A stretch of 27,570 nucleotides of DNA from Sphingomonadaceae bacterium (GCA_009923795.1 RFSU01000006.1:1-27570), one strand, 5' to 3'. Positions 1 through 8,561 are shown, counted from the stretch's first letter. Translations and numbers: made by a program. The notes: generated from the sequence alone by a model not told the origin.

Positions 1-656
1 GCCACCGCATCGCCTTTGGCCCAGATGGCATGCTCTATATCTCTTCAGGCGAACGCCAGAAATTTGATCCGGCGCAGGAACTGACCGGAAATCTCGGCAA
101 GATTGTTCGGCTGAATGCGGACGGGATTGTGCCCGCAGACAATCCGATGGCCGCCAAGGGCGGCGTGACCGCGCAAATCTATGCCTATGGCATCCGCAAT
201 CCTCTGGGCCTTGATTTTGATGCAGCAGGACGGCTGTGGGAAATTGAAATGGGCCCGCGCCATGGCGATGAGTTGAACCTTGTGACGCCGGGCGCGAATT
301 TCGGCTATCCCATCGTGTCCAATGGGGACCATTATGATGGCCGCATCATCCCCGATCATGCGCCGGGCGATGGCTTTGTTGCCCCAAAGGTCTTTTGGGT
401 TCCCGCCATCTCTCCGGGCAGTCTGATGATCTATCGCGGCACGCTCTTCCCACAATGGACGGGCGACGCCTTTATCGGGGCGCTTGGCGGAAAGGCGCTG
501 GTCCGTGTTGATCTGAACGGGGAGGCCGCCACCAAGGCCGATCACTGGCCAACGGACAAGCGCATCCGCGAAGTCGATCAATCCCCCGATGGCCATATCT
601 GGTTGCTGGAGGATGGCCCGGATGCGCGATTGTTGAAGCTGTCGCCGAAAAGATAG
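1..656 (+). CDS. PQQ-dependent aldose sugar dehydrogenase, C-terminal part (5' truncated)
   Basis: The reading frame is open from base 3 and the 5' end lies outside the window. The fragment matches the C-terminal half of the YliI/Asd-type soluble aldose dehydrogenase family (GSDH, six-bladed beta-propeller), which oxidises sugars with PQQ, usually in the periplasm. Visible hallmarks are the HRIAFGPDGMLYISSGERQ segment at the start, GIRNPLGLDF, and EMGPRHGDELN, which corresponds to the 'E-GP-GGDELN' stretch of the family. It ends in a final blade, HIWLLEDGPDARLLKLSP. Signal peptide and catalytic His region are not visible here. The gene converges on trmB, with a palindromic repeat between them. 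A second, distantly related sugar dehydrogenase lies at 4744-6090. Substrate cannot be inferred. Confidence 0.85.
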   Translation, partial: HRIAFGPDGMLYISSGERQKFDPAQELTGNLGKIVRLNADGIVPADNPMAAKGGVTAQIYAYGIRNPLGLDFDAAGRLWEIEMGPRHGDELNLVTPGANFGYPIVSNGDHYDGRIIPDHAPGDGFVAPKVFWVPAISPGSLMIYRGTLFPQWTGDAFIGALGGKALVRVDLNGEAATKADHWPTDKRIREVDQSPDGHIWLLEDGPDARLLKLSPKR

Positions 657-667
657 GGGCGCGCTCT

Positions 668-749
668 GCCCTCCCCGCTGCGACTAACGCAGGCTGCGCC
701 CGCCTAAGTCTCGCTCCCCTCCCGCAGGCGGGAGGGGTCGGGGGAGGGC
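668..749. repeat. Nested palindromic intergenic element, copy 1
   Basis: Outer arms GCCCTCCCC (668-676) and GGGGAGGGC (741-749) are perfect reverse complements. They enclose two hairpins: CTGCG (678-682) with CGCAG (688-692), and CCCCTCCCG (716-724) with CGGGAGGGG (729-737), the latter with a CAGG loop. It lies between two convergent genes, so it may also end transcription in both directions, although no T-run follows. Related copies are at 21444-21467 and 22803-22887. The architecture is REP-like; no transposase is nearby. Confidence 0.8.
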
Positions 750-756
750 CAAACCC

Positions 757-1437
757 TCACACGCGGATATAGCGGAAATACCACACGTCATGTCCGAAGA
801 CGGTGCGGGCCTTGCGCTCATAGCGCGTCTCTGGCCAATCATCGGGGCGGATGAGCATGTCGCTTGCGGTTTGAGCCTGCCAGATGAAATCCTGCCTTTG
901 GTTCATCTGCATCATCGCCCAGCGGCAATAAATGGGGTGATCCGTACCAAAGCGGAACTCGCCGCCGGGCTTGAGCTTGGCGGCAATCATATCCAGCGGG
1001 CCGGGGTTCATCATCCGGCGTTTGGCGTGCCGGGCCTTGGGCCAAGGGTCGGGGTGGAGCAGATAGGCGCGATCCAATGACGCATCGGGCAAGCGACCCA
1101 GCGCATCAAGCGCATCGCCCATATGCAGCCGAACATTGGAAAGTTTGTCATCGCGCATGTGCATCAGCGCGCTGACAACACCGTTCACAAAAGGCTCGCA
1201 GCCAATAAACCCGGCGTCGGGGTGGTGCGCGGCCTGATACGCCAGCTGCTCACCGCCGCCAAAGCCGATTTCAAAGTGCAGTGGCCTATCATCGCCAAAG
1301 AGGGTTTTGGCGTCGAGCGGCCCGTCTGGAACCGCGACGCGGGGCAAGGCATCATCGACAAGCGCCTGTTGGCCAGCCCGCAGCTTATGGCCCTTGGCGC
1401 GACCATAAAGGCGGTTCAATGTTGTGGGATCGGTCAT
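757..1437 (-). CDS. trmB: tRNA (guanine-N7)-methyltransferase
   Basis: 226 aa, full length for the family. It uses S-adenosylmethionine to make m7G46 in the variable loop of tRNAs in the cytoplasm. The SAM-binding motif is HFEIGFGGGEQLAYQAA, at about residues 54-70, followed by GCEPF. The family signature LLHPDPWPKARHAKRR follows near residues 126-141, and GTDHPIYCRWAM lies in the C-terminal part. The ATG start at 1437 has no clear Shine-Dalgarno. The gene follows metK after a 40-nt gap on the same strand, so the SAM producer and a SAM consumer are probably co-transcribed. The stop is close to a palindromic repeat. Confidence 0.96.
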   Translation of the reverse strand: MTDPTTLNRLYGRAKGHKLRAGQQALVDDALPRVAVPDGPLDAKTLFGDDRPLHFEIGFGGGEQLAYQAAHHPDAGFIGCEPFVNGVVSALMHMRDDKLSNVRLHMGDALDALGRLPDASLDRAYLLHPDPWPKARHAKRRMMNPGPLDMIAAKLKPGGEFRFGTDHPIYCRWAMMQMNQRQDFIWQAQTASDMLIRPDDWPETRYERKARTVFGHDVWYFRYIRV

Positions 1438-1477
1438 GAGGGCGCCGATTAAGCGGACGCCCCCATGATCGCAAGCC

Positions 1478-2692
1478 TTAGAGGCCGAGTGCCGCCTTGA
1501 GATCGTTCACAAGATCGGTGCGTTCCCAAGGGAAAAAGTCCCCATCTGCCTTGCGGCCGAAATGGCCATAGGCGGCCGTCGGGCCATAAATTGGCTTATT
1601 GAGGCTCAGATGCGTGCGGATGCCGCGCGGGGTCAGCTTGCCCAGCTTGCTGATCGACCGGATGGCGTCTTCAATCTTGTCATCGCCCACTTTGCCCGTG
1701 CCATGCGTATCGACATAAAGCGACAAAGGCTCTGACACGCCAATCGCATAGGCCAGCTGGATCGTGCAGCGCGTGGCGAGACCAGCGGCCACAATATTCT
1801 TCGCCAGATAGCGGGTGATGTAAGCAGCCGAGCGATCAACCTTGGTCGGGTCTTTGCCGGAAAAAGCGCCGCCGCCATGCGGGGCTGCCCCACCATAGGT
1901 GTCGACAATGATCTTGCGACCTGTCAGGCCCGCATCGCCATCTGGCCCGCCAATTTCAAAGCTGCCCGTGGGGTTGATGTGATAGACTGTCTGATCGGAC
2001 AAAAGGGCGGCCGGAATGACATCGGCGATGACCTTCTTCACATAGGCCTTCAACTCAGCTTCGTGCGCGCCCGTGTCATAACCCGGCTTATGCTGGGTGG
2101 AGACGACGATGGCGGTCGCGGCGACAGGCTTGCCATTGTCAAACTTCAGCGTGACCTGGCTCTTGGTGTCCGGCTCCAGAAACGGTGCCGCGCCCGAATG
2201 ACGGTCAGCGGCCATACGCTCCAGAATCTTGTGGCTGTAATCCAGCGTTGCGGGCATCAAATCGGGCGTTTCATCGCAGGCAAAGCCGAACATGATGCCC
2301 TGGTCGCCAGCGCCTTCATCCTTATTGCCAGAGGCGTCGACGCCTTGCGCGATATGCGCCGATTGCGGGTGCAGGTTGTTGTAAAAGCTCAGTGTTTTCC
2401 AATGAAAGCCATCCTGCTCATAGCCAATGTCTTTCACGACCTTGCGGACGGTGGCTTCGATTTCATCCTTGACGCCCGGCGCCCAATTGCCGGCTTCATC
2501 CATAATGCCCTTGCCGCGAATTTCGCCGGCCAGAACAACAAGCTGGGTCGTCGTCATGGTTTCGCACGCCACGCGTGCTTCGGGGTCTTTGGAAAGGAAA
2601 AGATCAACAATGGCATCCGAAATCTGATCCGCGACCTTATCGGGATGGCCTTCGGAAACACTTTCAGACGTGAAAAGATAGCTGCTGCGCAT
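1478..2692 (-). CDS. metK: S-adenosylmethionine synthetase
   Basis: 404 aa from the chosen start. It makes S-adenosylmethionine from methionine and ATP, as a cytosolic tetramer. Conserved signatures are FTSESVSEGHPDKVADQISD at the N-terminus, GAGDQGIMFGFA in the middle and GGGAFSGKDPTKVDRS toward the C-terminus. The frame also has an ATG at 2710, but the ATG at 2692 (MRSSYLFTSE) is preceded by AGGA with 8 nt spacing and fits the usual N-terminus, so it is preferred. The gene lies 50 nt downstream of lnt and 40 nt upstream of trmB. The 50-nt leader holds an AT-rich hairpin (separate entry) that could regulate translation. Confidence 0.97.
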   Translation of the reverse strand: MRSSYLFTSESVSEGHPDKVADQISDAIVDLFLSKDPEARVACETMTTTQLVVLAGEIRGKGIMDEAGNWAPGVKDEIEATVRKVVKDIGYEQDGFHWKTLSFYNNLHPQSAHIAQGVDASGNKDEGAGDQGIMFGFACDETPDLMPATLDYSHKILERMAADRHSGAAPFLEPDTKSQVTLKFDNGKPVAATAIVVSTQHKPGYDTGAHEAELKAYVKKVIADVIPAALLSDQTVYHINPTGSFEIGGPDGDAGLTGRKIIVDTYGGAAPHGGGAFSGKDPTKVDRSAAYITRYLAKNIVAAGLATRCTIQLAYAIGVSEPLSLYVDTHGTGKVGDDKIEDAIRSISKLGKLTPRGIRTHLSLNKPIYGPTAAYGHFGRKADGDFFPWERTDLVNDLKAALGL

Positions 2693-2742
2693 CGACGAGT
2701 TCCTGTGCATATAAAGAAAGCTTTATGTCTTTAAATACGCCC
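2693..2742 (-). promoter_or_regulatory. metK leader: AT-rich hairpin and ribosome binding site
   Basis: On the minus strand the 50 nt between the lnt stop and the metK ATG contain ATAAAG (2726-2721), loop CTTT, then CTTTAT (2716-2711), a perfect 6-bp hairpin. The ribosome binding site AGGA follows at about 2701-2704. An alternative pairing, AAAGA with TCTTT, shares the same bases. The stretch is clearly more AT-rich than its neighbours. It could be an intercistronic promoter, a weak attenuator or a SAM-responsive leader. I could not match it to a known SAM riboswitch class by eye. Confidence 0.35.
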
Positions 2743-4242
2743 TTAGCGCAGGGTGCGGCGCGTTGCAATGGCCAGTGCGATGAGCAGCAGGGCAAGGGCT
2801 ATGGGCAGAAGATTGCCATATTTGGCAAAAGGCGTGGGGGCAGCAGCAGGCGGCAGCGCAACCTCAATTGCGCCTGCCTTTTGGAAGGGAAGGGCAGCGA
2901 CAATCCGCCCTTGTGCATTGATCACGGCGGAAATCCCCGTGGGGGTGGATCGCACCACGGGCAGGCCTTCTTCCATCGCGCGCAGCCGTGCCTGCGTCAG
3001 ATGCTGGGGCGGGCCCCAGCTGCCGAACCAAGCATCGTTGGAGGGGTTAAAGATAAAATTGGGTCGGTTCGCGCGGTCGACCACATGGCCCGAAAAGATG
3101 ATTTCATAACAGACCTGCGCGCCAACTTTGCCAAACCCCGGAACGCTCAGGGTGCCTGGCCCCGGCCCCGGCCAGAAATCTATGTCTCCCGGCACCAGCC
3201 GTGATAGGCCGATTGCCGACAGGATCGGCCGCATCGGCAGATATTCCCCATAAGGCACAAGGTGCGCCTTGTCATAGCGCCCGGTCAGTTTGCCTTGCGG
3301 GGTCATAGCAAACACGCTGTTGCGCGCGCCGACCAACTGTCCATCGCGGTCATATTCCAAAGCCACACCACCGGTGAGCAGCATGTCTTTGGGCCCGAGC
3401 AAGCTAGCCAGCCGCGCGCGTGCGCCGGGGTCTTCCTCGAGATAGTCCGGCACGGCGGCTTCCGGCCAGAGGATCAGCCGAGGCGCAGAACTGGGCGCGC
3501 CCGTCATCTCTTCGAGCTTGCGAAAATTGATCGCGTCAAAGGCGGCGACATGCTTGTCCTGCTGGCCGATATTGGGCTGCACCACCCGCAGCAGCGGGGC
3601 TTTTGCCTTGGGCGCATTCACCGACCCGATTGCCCATCCGCCGGGGGCGAGAAGCAGCGCGGCGATAGGCAGGGCAGAGATCAGGGCAGCGGCCCGCCAA
3701 TGTTGACGGGCCACCAGCCAGATCGCCCCACCGATCAGCATGACGAGCGACGACACGCCATAGGTGCCAATAAAGGCCGTGGCTTGCGCGGCTCCTGCGA
3801 CGGAGGCAGCTAGCGGGTTCCAAGCAAATCCGGTAAAGAGCGTGGCCCGCGCGGCTTCTGCCAATGTCCAGCCTGAGGCGAGAAAAAGGATGAAGCTGCC
3901 ATCGGGCCGATCCCTCCCCAGCCGCCAAGCAAAGCCGCTGGCCAGTGCCGGATAGACCGCAAGGAAAAGGGACAAAGCGACCACCGCGACCCAGCCAAGC
4001 CAGACGGGCATGGCAGACTGATAGGCAAAAGCGCCCGCAATCCAATTCAGCCCCAGAAGGAAATGCCCCGCCCCAAAGCCATAGCTCCGCGCCATCGCGC
4101 TGCGCAGGCTGGCGGCCGTCCGCACCACATGTGCCAGTACTGCCAAACACAAAAGGGTCAGCGGCCATAGCCCCAACGGCGCAAAACCCGTTGCCGAAAC
4201 AAGGCCAGCGACAAAGGCGAGGAGCAAGGGGAGATAGCGCAC
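2743..4242 (-). CDS. lnt: Apolipoprotein N-acyltransferase
   Basis: 499 aa. Integral inner-membrane enzyme that adds the third acyl chain to lipoproteins, the last step of lipoprotein maturation. The N-terminal ~200 residues are a series of hydrophobic segments. A nitrilase-type domain follows with the Glu-Lys-Cys catalytic set: Glu in LILWPEAAVPDY (around 258), Lys in GRYDKAHLVPYGEYLP (around 324) and Cys in GAQVCYEIIFSG (around 377). NPSNDAWFG and the hydrophobic C-terminal segment are also typical. The start is a GTG at 4242 with no clear Shine-Dalgarno. In related genomes lnt commonly follows corC directly; here two other genes lie between them. Confidence 0.96.
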   Translation of the reverse strand: MRYLPLLLAFVAGLVSATGFAPLGLWPLTLLCLAVLAHVVRTAASLRSAMARSYGFGAGHFLLGLNWIAGAFAYQSAMPVWLGWVAVVALSLFLAVYPALASGFAWRLGRDRPDGSFILFLASGWTLAEAARATLFTGFAWNPLAASVAGAAQATAFIGTYGVSSLVMLIGGAIWLVARQHWRAAALISALPIAALLLAPGGWAIGSVNAPKAKAPLLRVVQPNIGQQDKHVAAFDAINFRKLEEMTGAPSSAPRLILWPEAAVPDYLEEDPGARARLASLLGPKDMLLTGGVALEYDRDGQLVGARNSVFAMTPQGKLTGRYDKAHLVPYGEYLPMRPILSAIGLSRLVPGDIDFWPGPGPGTLSVPGFGKVGAQVCYEIIFSGHVVDRANRPNFIFNPSNDAWFGSWGPPQHLTQARLRAMEEGLPVVRSTPTGISAVINAQGRIVAALPFQKAGAIEVALPPAAAPTPFAKYGNLLPIALALLLIALAIATRRTLR

Positions 4243-4314
4243 GCGATGGGGCTAAAGCCTGATGGGCTTGTTTTCAATCTTTGTCTCACGCGGCCAGCGC
4301 GCTAAAGACTGGCC

Positions 4315-4728
4315 ATGCGCCCATTTCATCTTGCTTTTCCCGTTCACGACCTAGCGGCCGCCCGCGCCTTTTACGGCGGTGTTCTGGGCTGTGGGGAAGG
4401 GCGGAGCTCTGATCAGTGGATCGACTTTGACCTGTATGGGCATCAGATTGTCGCCCATCTCGACCCTGCGGCCAAACCTGTAGCGACCCGCAATCCGGTG
4501 GATGGGCATGATGTGCCCGTGCCCCATTTCGGCGTCGTGCTGACGATGGATCAATGGGAGGGGCTGGCCGCGCGCCTGCAGGTTGCGGGCATCCGCTTTG
4601 GCATTGCGCCGCATATCCGGTTCAAAGGGCAGCCGGGGGAACAGGCGACGATGTTCTTCTTGGACCCCAGCGGCAATGCGCTGGAGTTCAAGGCCTTTGC
4701 CGATGATGCAATGCTTTTTGCGACCTGA
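4315..4728 (+). CDS. VOC-fold (glyoxalase/extradiol dioxygenase-like) protein
   Basis: 137 aa, the size of a single-subunit vicinal-oxygen-chelate protein with two beta-alpha-beta-beta-beta modules. The first module is RPFHLAFPVHDLAAARAFYG, with His5 as a likely metal ligand. The second begins VPHFGVVLTMDQWEGLAARL and ends FFLDPSGNALEFKAF, whose Glu is the usual last metal ligand. It resembles the COG3565 group, predicted extradiol-type dioxygenases with no fixed substrate. It is divergent from lnt and convergent with the sugar dehydrogenase, whose stop is 15 nt away. It interrupts a minus-strand housekeeping run. Function beyond the fold is not known. Confidence 0.85.
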   Translation: MRPFHLAFPVHDLAAARAFYGGVLGCGEGRSSDQWIDFDLYGHQIVAHLDPAAKPVATRNPVDGHDVPVPHFGVVLTMDQWEGLAARLQVAGIRFGIAPHIRFKGQPGEQATMFFLDPSGNALEFKAFADDAMLFAT

Positions 4729-4743
4729 TGAGCAAAGCCTGGC

Positions 4744-6090
4744 TTATTTGGCCGCCATCACCCGCCAGATCCGATTGCCGCTATCATCTGCTACGAGCAG
4801 GGCCCCCGTCTTGTCGATGGTCACACCCGCCGGGCGGCCTTGGGCCTCTCCCTTGGCATTGAGAAAGCCGGTCAGCACCTCAATGGGCTTGGCCTTGGCT
4901 TCGGGAAAGCCGCGCGCATTAAAGGGCACATAGATGACCTTATAGCCAGACTGCGGCTTGCGGTTCCAAGAGCCATGCTGACCGATAAAAGCCCCATTGG
5001 CAAAATTCGGCCCCAGTTTTGCCGTGCCTGCAAAGGCGAGACCCAGCGAAGCGGTATGTGCGCCCAGCGCATAATTGGGCCGCTTCACATATTGCTGAAG
5101 GTCGGGCCGCTGCGGCTGCACGCGGTGATCGGGCAAGCGCCAATAGAACCAAGGCCAGCCATAATGGCCACCGAAATCAACCGTTGCCAGATAATCGGGC
5201 GGCGTATCGGGGCCAAGCTGATCCCGCTCATTCACCGTCGTCCAGAGATAGCCCGTCTTTGGCTCATATGCGAGGCCATTGGGGTTGCGCAGGCCAGCGG
5301 TAAAGATACGGAATGTCTTTTGCTTGGGATAAACTTCCAGAACATTGGCGCGATATTCTTCACTCTTCAGGCCATTTTCACCGATATTGCTGTTCGAGCC
5401 GACGGTGACGAGCAAAGTCTTTTGGTCCGGCGAGGCAATGACATTGCGCGCCCAGTGATTATTTGGCGACGAGGCGGGCAGCGGGACGATTTTCTCGCCC
5501 TTCACCGAAATCTTGGTGTCCCCTGTTTTATAGGGGAAGGCCATCAGGCTGTCGGTATTGGCGACGTAGAGCGTGTCCCCTACCAGCTCCATCCCAAAGG
5601 GGGAGTTGAGACCATTTTCCGCCGTCAGCAGCGCAGACCGCAGATCAATTTTGCCATCCCCGTCGCTGTCGCGCAGCAGGGTGATCCGGTTGGCAGAGAC
5701 GCTTGATCCATTTGCCTTTTGCATGATCCACTTGGCAATTCTGTCGCCAAGACCTTGGGGCGGGCGGGACGGCTGGGTGGATTCAGCCACCAGCACATCA
5801 CCATTGGGGAGCAGCTTCATCCAGCGCGGATGATCCAGGTCGCGGGCAAATTCGGCCACCTGAAGGCCGGGTGCCGCCACGGGCTTTGCCGCCCCTTGCC
5901 AGCCGACAACTTTTGCAATGACAATGGAGGGAAAGGCTTCTTGCTCAAGATTGCTCAGATCCGGCACTGGCCCATAGAGCTTGTTAAAGTCCACCTTCGA
6001 CTGCGTGGGCGTCGTCAGATACCAAATGCCGCCGCCTAGGCCGACAATGACAAGGCCGGAAATAATCTTTGCGTGGGTGCGCCAGTTCAT
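4744..6090 (-). CDS. Membrane-anchored PQQ-type sugar (sorbosone) dehydrogenase family protein
   Basis: 448 aa from the preferred start. A single hydrophobic segment near residues 9-25 (IISGLVIVGLGGGIWYL) should anchor it, with the rest periplasmic. The remainder is a beta-propeller of the sorbosone/glucose dehydrogenase group: VAEFARDLDHPRWMKLLPNG, an EF-hand-like DSDGDGKID loop that may bind calcium, NNHWARN with a candidate active-site His, GLRNPNGLAYEP, FGGHYGWPW and GQHGSWNRKP. The ATG at 6090 has GGAG six bases upstream; an in-frame ATG at 6102 overlaps that site and is less likely. It is alone between corC and the VOC gene. The substrate is unknown and cofactor use is inferred from the family. 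Confidence 0.85.
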   Translation of the reverse strand: MNWRTHAKIISGLVIVGLGGGIWYLTTPTQSKVDFNKLYGPVPDLSNLEQEAFPSIVIAKVVGWQGAAKPVAAPGLQVAEFARDLDHPRWMKLLPNGDVLVAESTQPSRPPQGLGDRIAKWIMQKANGSSVSANRITLLRDSDGDGKIDLRSALLTAENGLNSPFGMELVGDTLYVANTDSLMAFPYKTGDTKISVKGEKIVPLPASSPNNHWARNVIASPDQKTLLVTVGSNSNIGENGLKSEEYRANVLEVYPKQKTFRIFTAGLRNPNGLAYEPKTGYLWTTVNERDQLGPDTPPDYLATVDFGGHYGWPWFYWRLPDHRVQPQRPDLQQYVKRPNYALGAHTASLGLAFAGTAKLGPNFANGAFIGQHGSWNRKPQSGYKVIYVPFNARGFPEAKAKPIEVLTGFLNAKGEAQGRPAGVTIDKTGALLVADDSGNRIWRVMAAK

Positions 6091-6167
6091 GCGGATCTCC
6101 ATCTACTATTCATCCAGCTATCATTCATGCTGGCGGTTGGGCAAGCGACCTGCGCCGCGCGGCCCGG

Positions 6168-7052
6168 CTATTTTCCCAAAGGCATATGAACAATGGGGGC
6201 GTGCAGGCGCAGGCGCATGACCCGGCGCTCATCGCCTTCGGTCACTTCCAATCGCCAGCCGCTCTCATGGGTCAGGATTTCGCCAACGACAGGCACATGG
6301 CCTGCCAGCACAAAGGCAAGGCCGCCCAGTGTATCGACATCTTCGTCAATTTCGCCAAGGCGCGCGTCAATGGTTTCGGCGACATCTTCCAGCGGCGCAC
6401 GGGCATCGGCTTCCCAAATGCCGTCCTCCACATAAGCGAGCAGGGCCACGGGGGCGTCGTCATGCTCATCTTCAATATCGCCAACAATTTCTTCGACCAG
6501 ATCTTCAATTGTCACCAGACCTTCGGTTCCAGAATATTCGTCGATGACAATGGCCAGATGCATCCGCTTGGCGCGCATATCCGCCAGCAAGTCTAGCACG
6601 CTTCTGGCGGCGGGCACATAAAGCGGCTGACGGATCAGCTTTGCGATGGTGGCCGGTGGTTTGCGGTTGCGCGCCAAAATAGCAAACACATCCTTAATGT
6701 GAATCATACCGGAGACATTATCGAGATTATCCCGATACACGGGCAAGCGGCTATGCCCGGCATCGGCAAAGGCCTTCACCAAATCGGCAAAGCTGATTGT
6801 TGTGGGCACGGCCATGATGTCGCTGCGCGGCACGGCAATATCGCCGACGGTGCGTTCGCCAAAATGCAGCAGGTTCTTGAGCATTTCGCGCTCAATGGCA
6901 GAAAGATCGCCATGAGCGGGCGTTTCCCCATCCTCTTCGGCTTCTTCAATTGCGTCTTCAATCTGATCGCGCAACGAGGCTTCTCGACTGCGGAATATCA
7001 GCGACCTCAGCGATTCAAACCAAGATCGGCTACTACTGGCATCCTCCGACAT
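6168..7052 (-). CDS. corC: CorC/HlyC-type CBS-pair protein
   Basis: About 294 aa, with a CBS domain pair (begins ERTVGDIAVPRSDIMAVPTT, second half near LYVPAARSVLDLLADMR) and a C-terminal CorC_HlyC domain (HVPVVGEILTHESGWRLEVT). There is no N-terminal DUF21 membrane domain, so it is the soluble type. Family members are linked to magnesium/cobalt efflux, but the biochemistry is poorly settled. The acidic linker DAIEEAEEDGETPAHGDL is typical. The ATG at 7052 (MSEDASS) is 10 nt after the ybeY stop, with GGAG about 15 nt upstream, which is rather far; in-frame ATGs at 7082, 7085 and 7091 overlap ybeY and are possible. It is last in the miaB-phoH-ybeY-corC chain. Confidence 0.93.
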   Translation of the reverse strand: MSEDASSSRSWFESLRSLIFRSREASLRDQIEDAIEEAEEDGETPAHGDLSAIEREMLKNLLHFGERTVGDIAVPRSDIMAVPTTISFADLVKAFADAGHSRLPVYRDNLDNVSGMIHIKDVFAILARNRKPPATIAKLIRQPLYVPAARSVLDLLADMRAKRMHLAIVIDEYSGTEGLVTIEDLVEEIVGDIEDEHDDAPVALLAYVEDGIWEADARAPLEDVAETIDARLGEIDEDVDTLGGLAFVLAGHVPVVGEILTHESGWRLEVTEGDERRVMRLRLHAPIVHMPLGK

Positions 7053-7062
7053 AAGTGTGTTT

Positions 7063-7560
7063 CTAGTCTCCGTAAGGATCATCATGGCCAAGATCAGCCA
7101 TGATCAGGCGTTCAAGCCCTTCCATCTCTTCTGCATCTGCGTCAGTTATATGATCAAAGCCGATCAGATGCAAAACACCGTGAACAATCAAATGGGTTGC
7201 ATGGGCATTCACCGCAATTCCCTTGTCCGCCGCTTCGCTGACGCAGGTTTCATTGGCAAGAACAATATCGCCCAACATAATCTCCGGCACGCCCGCCTTG
7301 GCCAATCCGCCCAGCGCCTCTGGGTCGACCATTGGGAAGGACAGGACGTTGGTCGGGTTATCCTTTTGGCGATAGGTGTGGTTGAGGATGTGAACCTCGG
7401 CATCGCTCGTCAGGCGGATCGCGATTTCAACGGGCGTATCGATGTCGGCAAGGGCGCGGTGAGGGGACAGGCGGATGGCATGATTGACCGCCGCTTCGGC
7501 CAACCCCTCCCAGTCAATGGACGCATCCCAGCCTTCATTCAGGATCGCGGTGTCGATCAT
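7063..7560 (-). CDS. ybeY: Endoribonuclease / rRNA maturation factor YbeY
   Basis: 165 aa. A single-strand-specific metallo-endoribonuclease involved in 16S rRNA 3'-end maturation and ribosome quality control. The zinc-binding HGVLHLIGFDH motif gives His127, His131 and His137, and the upstream FPMVDPEALGG and LGDIVLANE stretches are family-typical. The start ATG overlaps the phoH stop in ATGA (7557-7560), which indicates translational coupling; the local Shine-Dalgarno is weak. PhoH and YbeY adjacency is widely conserved. Confidence 0.97.
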   Translation of the reverse strand: MIDTAILNEGWDASIDWEGLAEAAVNHAIRLSPHRALADIDTPVEIAIRLTSDAEVHILNHTYRQKDNPTNVLSFPMVDPEALGGLAKAGVPEIMLGDIVLANETCVSEAADKGIAVNAHATHLIVHGVLHLIGFDHITDADAEEMEGLERLIMADLGHDDPYGD

Positions 7561-8561
7561 CGCGGTGCGCTGTCTGGCCCTTCATAGGCTTCGACGATGC
7601 GCCCCACGATGGGGTGGCGCACCACATCACCAACATTGAACCGCACGGTGGCGATGCTCTCCACACCCTCCAACCGCGCAACGGCATCGGCAAGGCCAGA
7701 TTTGGATGGATCGGGCAAATCCACCTGACGTGGATCACCGCAAACGACCATACGGCTGTTCATGCCAAAGCGTGTGAGGAACATCTTCATCTGGGCTGGC
7801 GTCGTGTTCTGCGCCTCATCGAGGATGATGAAGCTATCGGCCAGAGTGCGCCCGCGCATAAAGGCAATGGGGGCAATCTCAATCTCGCCACTCGCAATGC
7901 GTCGCTCCACCTGTTCAGCGGGCAGGCAGTCATACAGCGCATCGTAAAGCGGGCGCAGATAGGGATCGACCTTTTCCTTCATATCGCCGGGCAGAAAACC
8001 CAGACGTTCGCCCGCTTCCACCGCTGGGCGCGACAAGATGAGCCGGTCGACCGACCCGCTGATCAACTGAGACACGGCCTGCGCCACGGCAAGATAGGTT
8101 TTGCCGGTGCCCGCTGGCCCAAGCGCAAAGATCACATCATTGCGGACCAAGGCCTCCATATAGCGGATCTGCGTTGGGGAGCGCGGGACAATAGTCTTTT
8201 TGCGCGTGCGGATCATCACGGGCGGCTGTTCGCTGTCTTGGTGTCGGATGATGCCGTCCAGTGTGGGTTCAGCTGACATGGAGATGATGGCGGCAACAGA
8301 GCCGGCATCGATCTCCTCCCCATGCACCACGCGGTTATAGAGGCCGGTGAGGACATCGCGGGCGCGGGCAATGGCGCTCGCCTCCCCCTCAATCTGCAAC
8401 TTATTGCCGCGTGCGGAGATATAAACGCCCAGCACATTTTCGATGGCGACCAGATTTTGATCATATTGCCCAAAAACAGTTCCCAGCAGCTGAGGCCTGT
8501 CAAAAACGACCTCTATGCGGGCACGATCACCGGGTTCAGCGGGCTGGGGTTTGCGCGACAT
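7557..8561 (-). CDS. phoH: PhoH-family ATPase
   Basis: 334 aa. P-loop NTPase of the PhoH/PhoL group, related to the helicase-like superfamily and thought to act in RNA metabolism with YbeY. The Walker A motif is GPAGTGKTYLA near residue 150, Walker B is DSFIILDEAQNTT near 242, followed by TRFGMNSRMVVCGDPRQVDLP. The N-terminal region before the ATPase domain (VYISARGNKLQIEGEASAI) looks like a KH-like RNA-binding fold. The start ATG has AAGGA five bases upstream and lies inside the last 26 nt of miaB; the stop overlaps ybeY by 4 nt. The four genes miaB-phoH-ybeY-corC are clearly one translational chain. Confidence 0.96.
   Translation of the reverse strand: MSRKPQPAEPGDRARIEVVFDRPQLLGTVFGQYDQNLVAIENVLGVYISARGNKLQIEGEASAIARARDVLTGLYNRVVHGEEIDAGSVAAIISMSAEPTLDGIIRHQDSEQPPVMIRTRKKTIVPRSPTQIRYMEALVRNDVIFALGPAGTGKTYLAVAQAVSQLISGSVDRLILSRPAVEAGERLGFLPGDMKEKVDPYLRPLYDALYDCLPAEQVERRIASGEIEIAPIAFMRGRTLADSFIILDEAQNTTPAQMKMFLTRFGMNSRMVVCGDPRQVDLPDPSKSGLADAVARLEGVESIATVRFNVGDVVRHPIVGRIVEAYEGPDSAPR

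Noticed and set aside
1877..2734. 285-codon open frame on the plus strand over metK
   Set aside because: Antisense to highly conserved MetK motifs; no domain recognised.
2693..2742. Known SAM-II or SAM/SAH riboswitch
   Set aside because: The hairpin is present but I could not match the conserved bases of either class by eye, so only an unclassified leader is reported.
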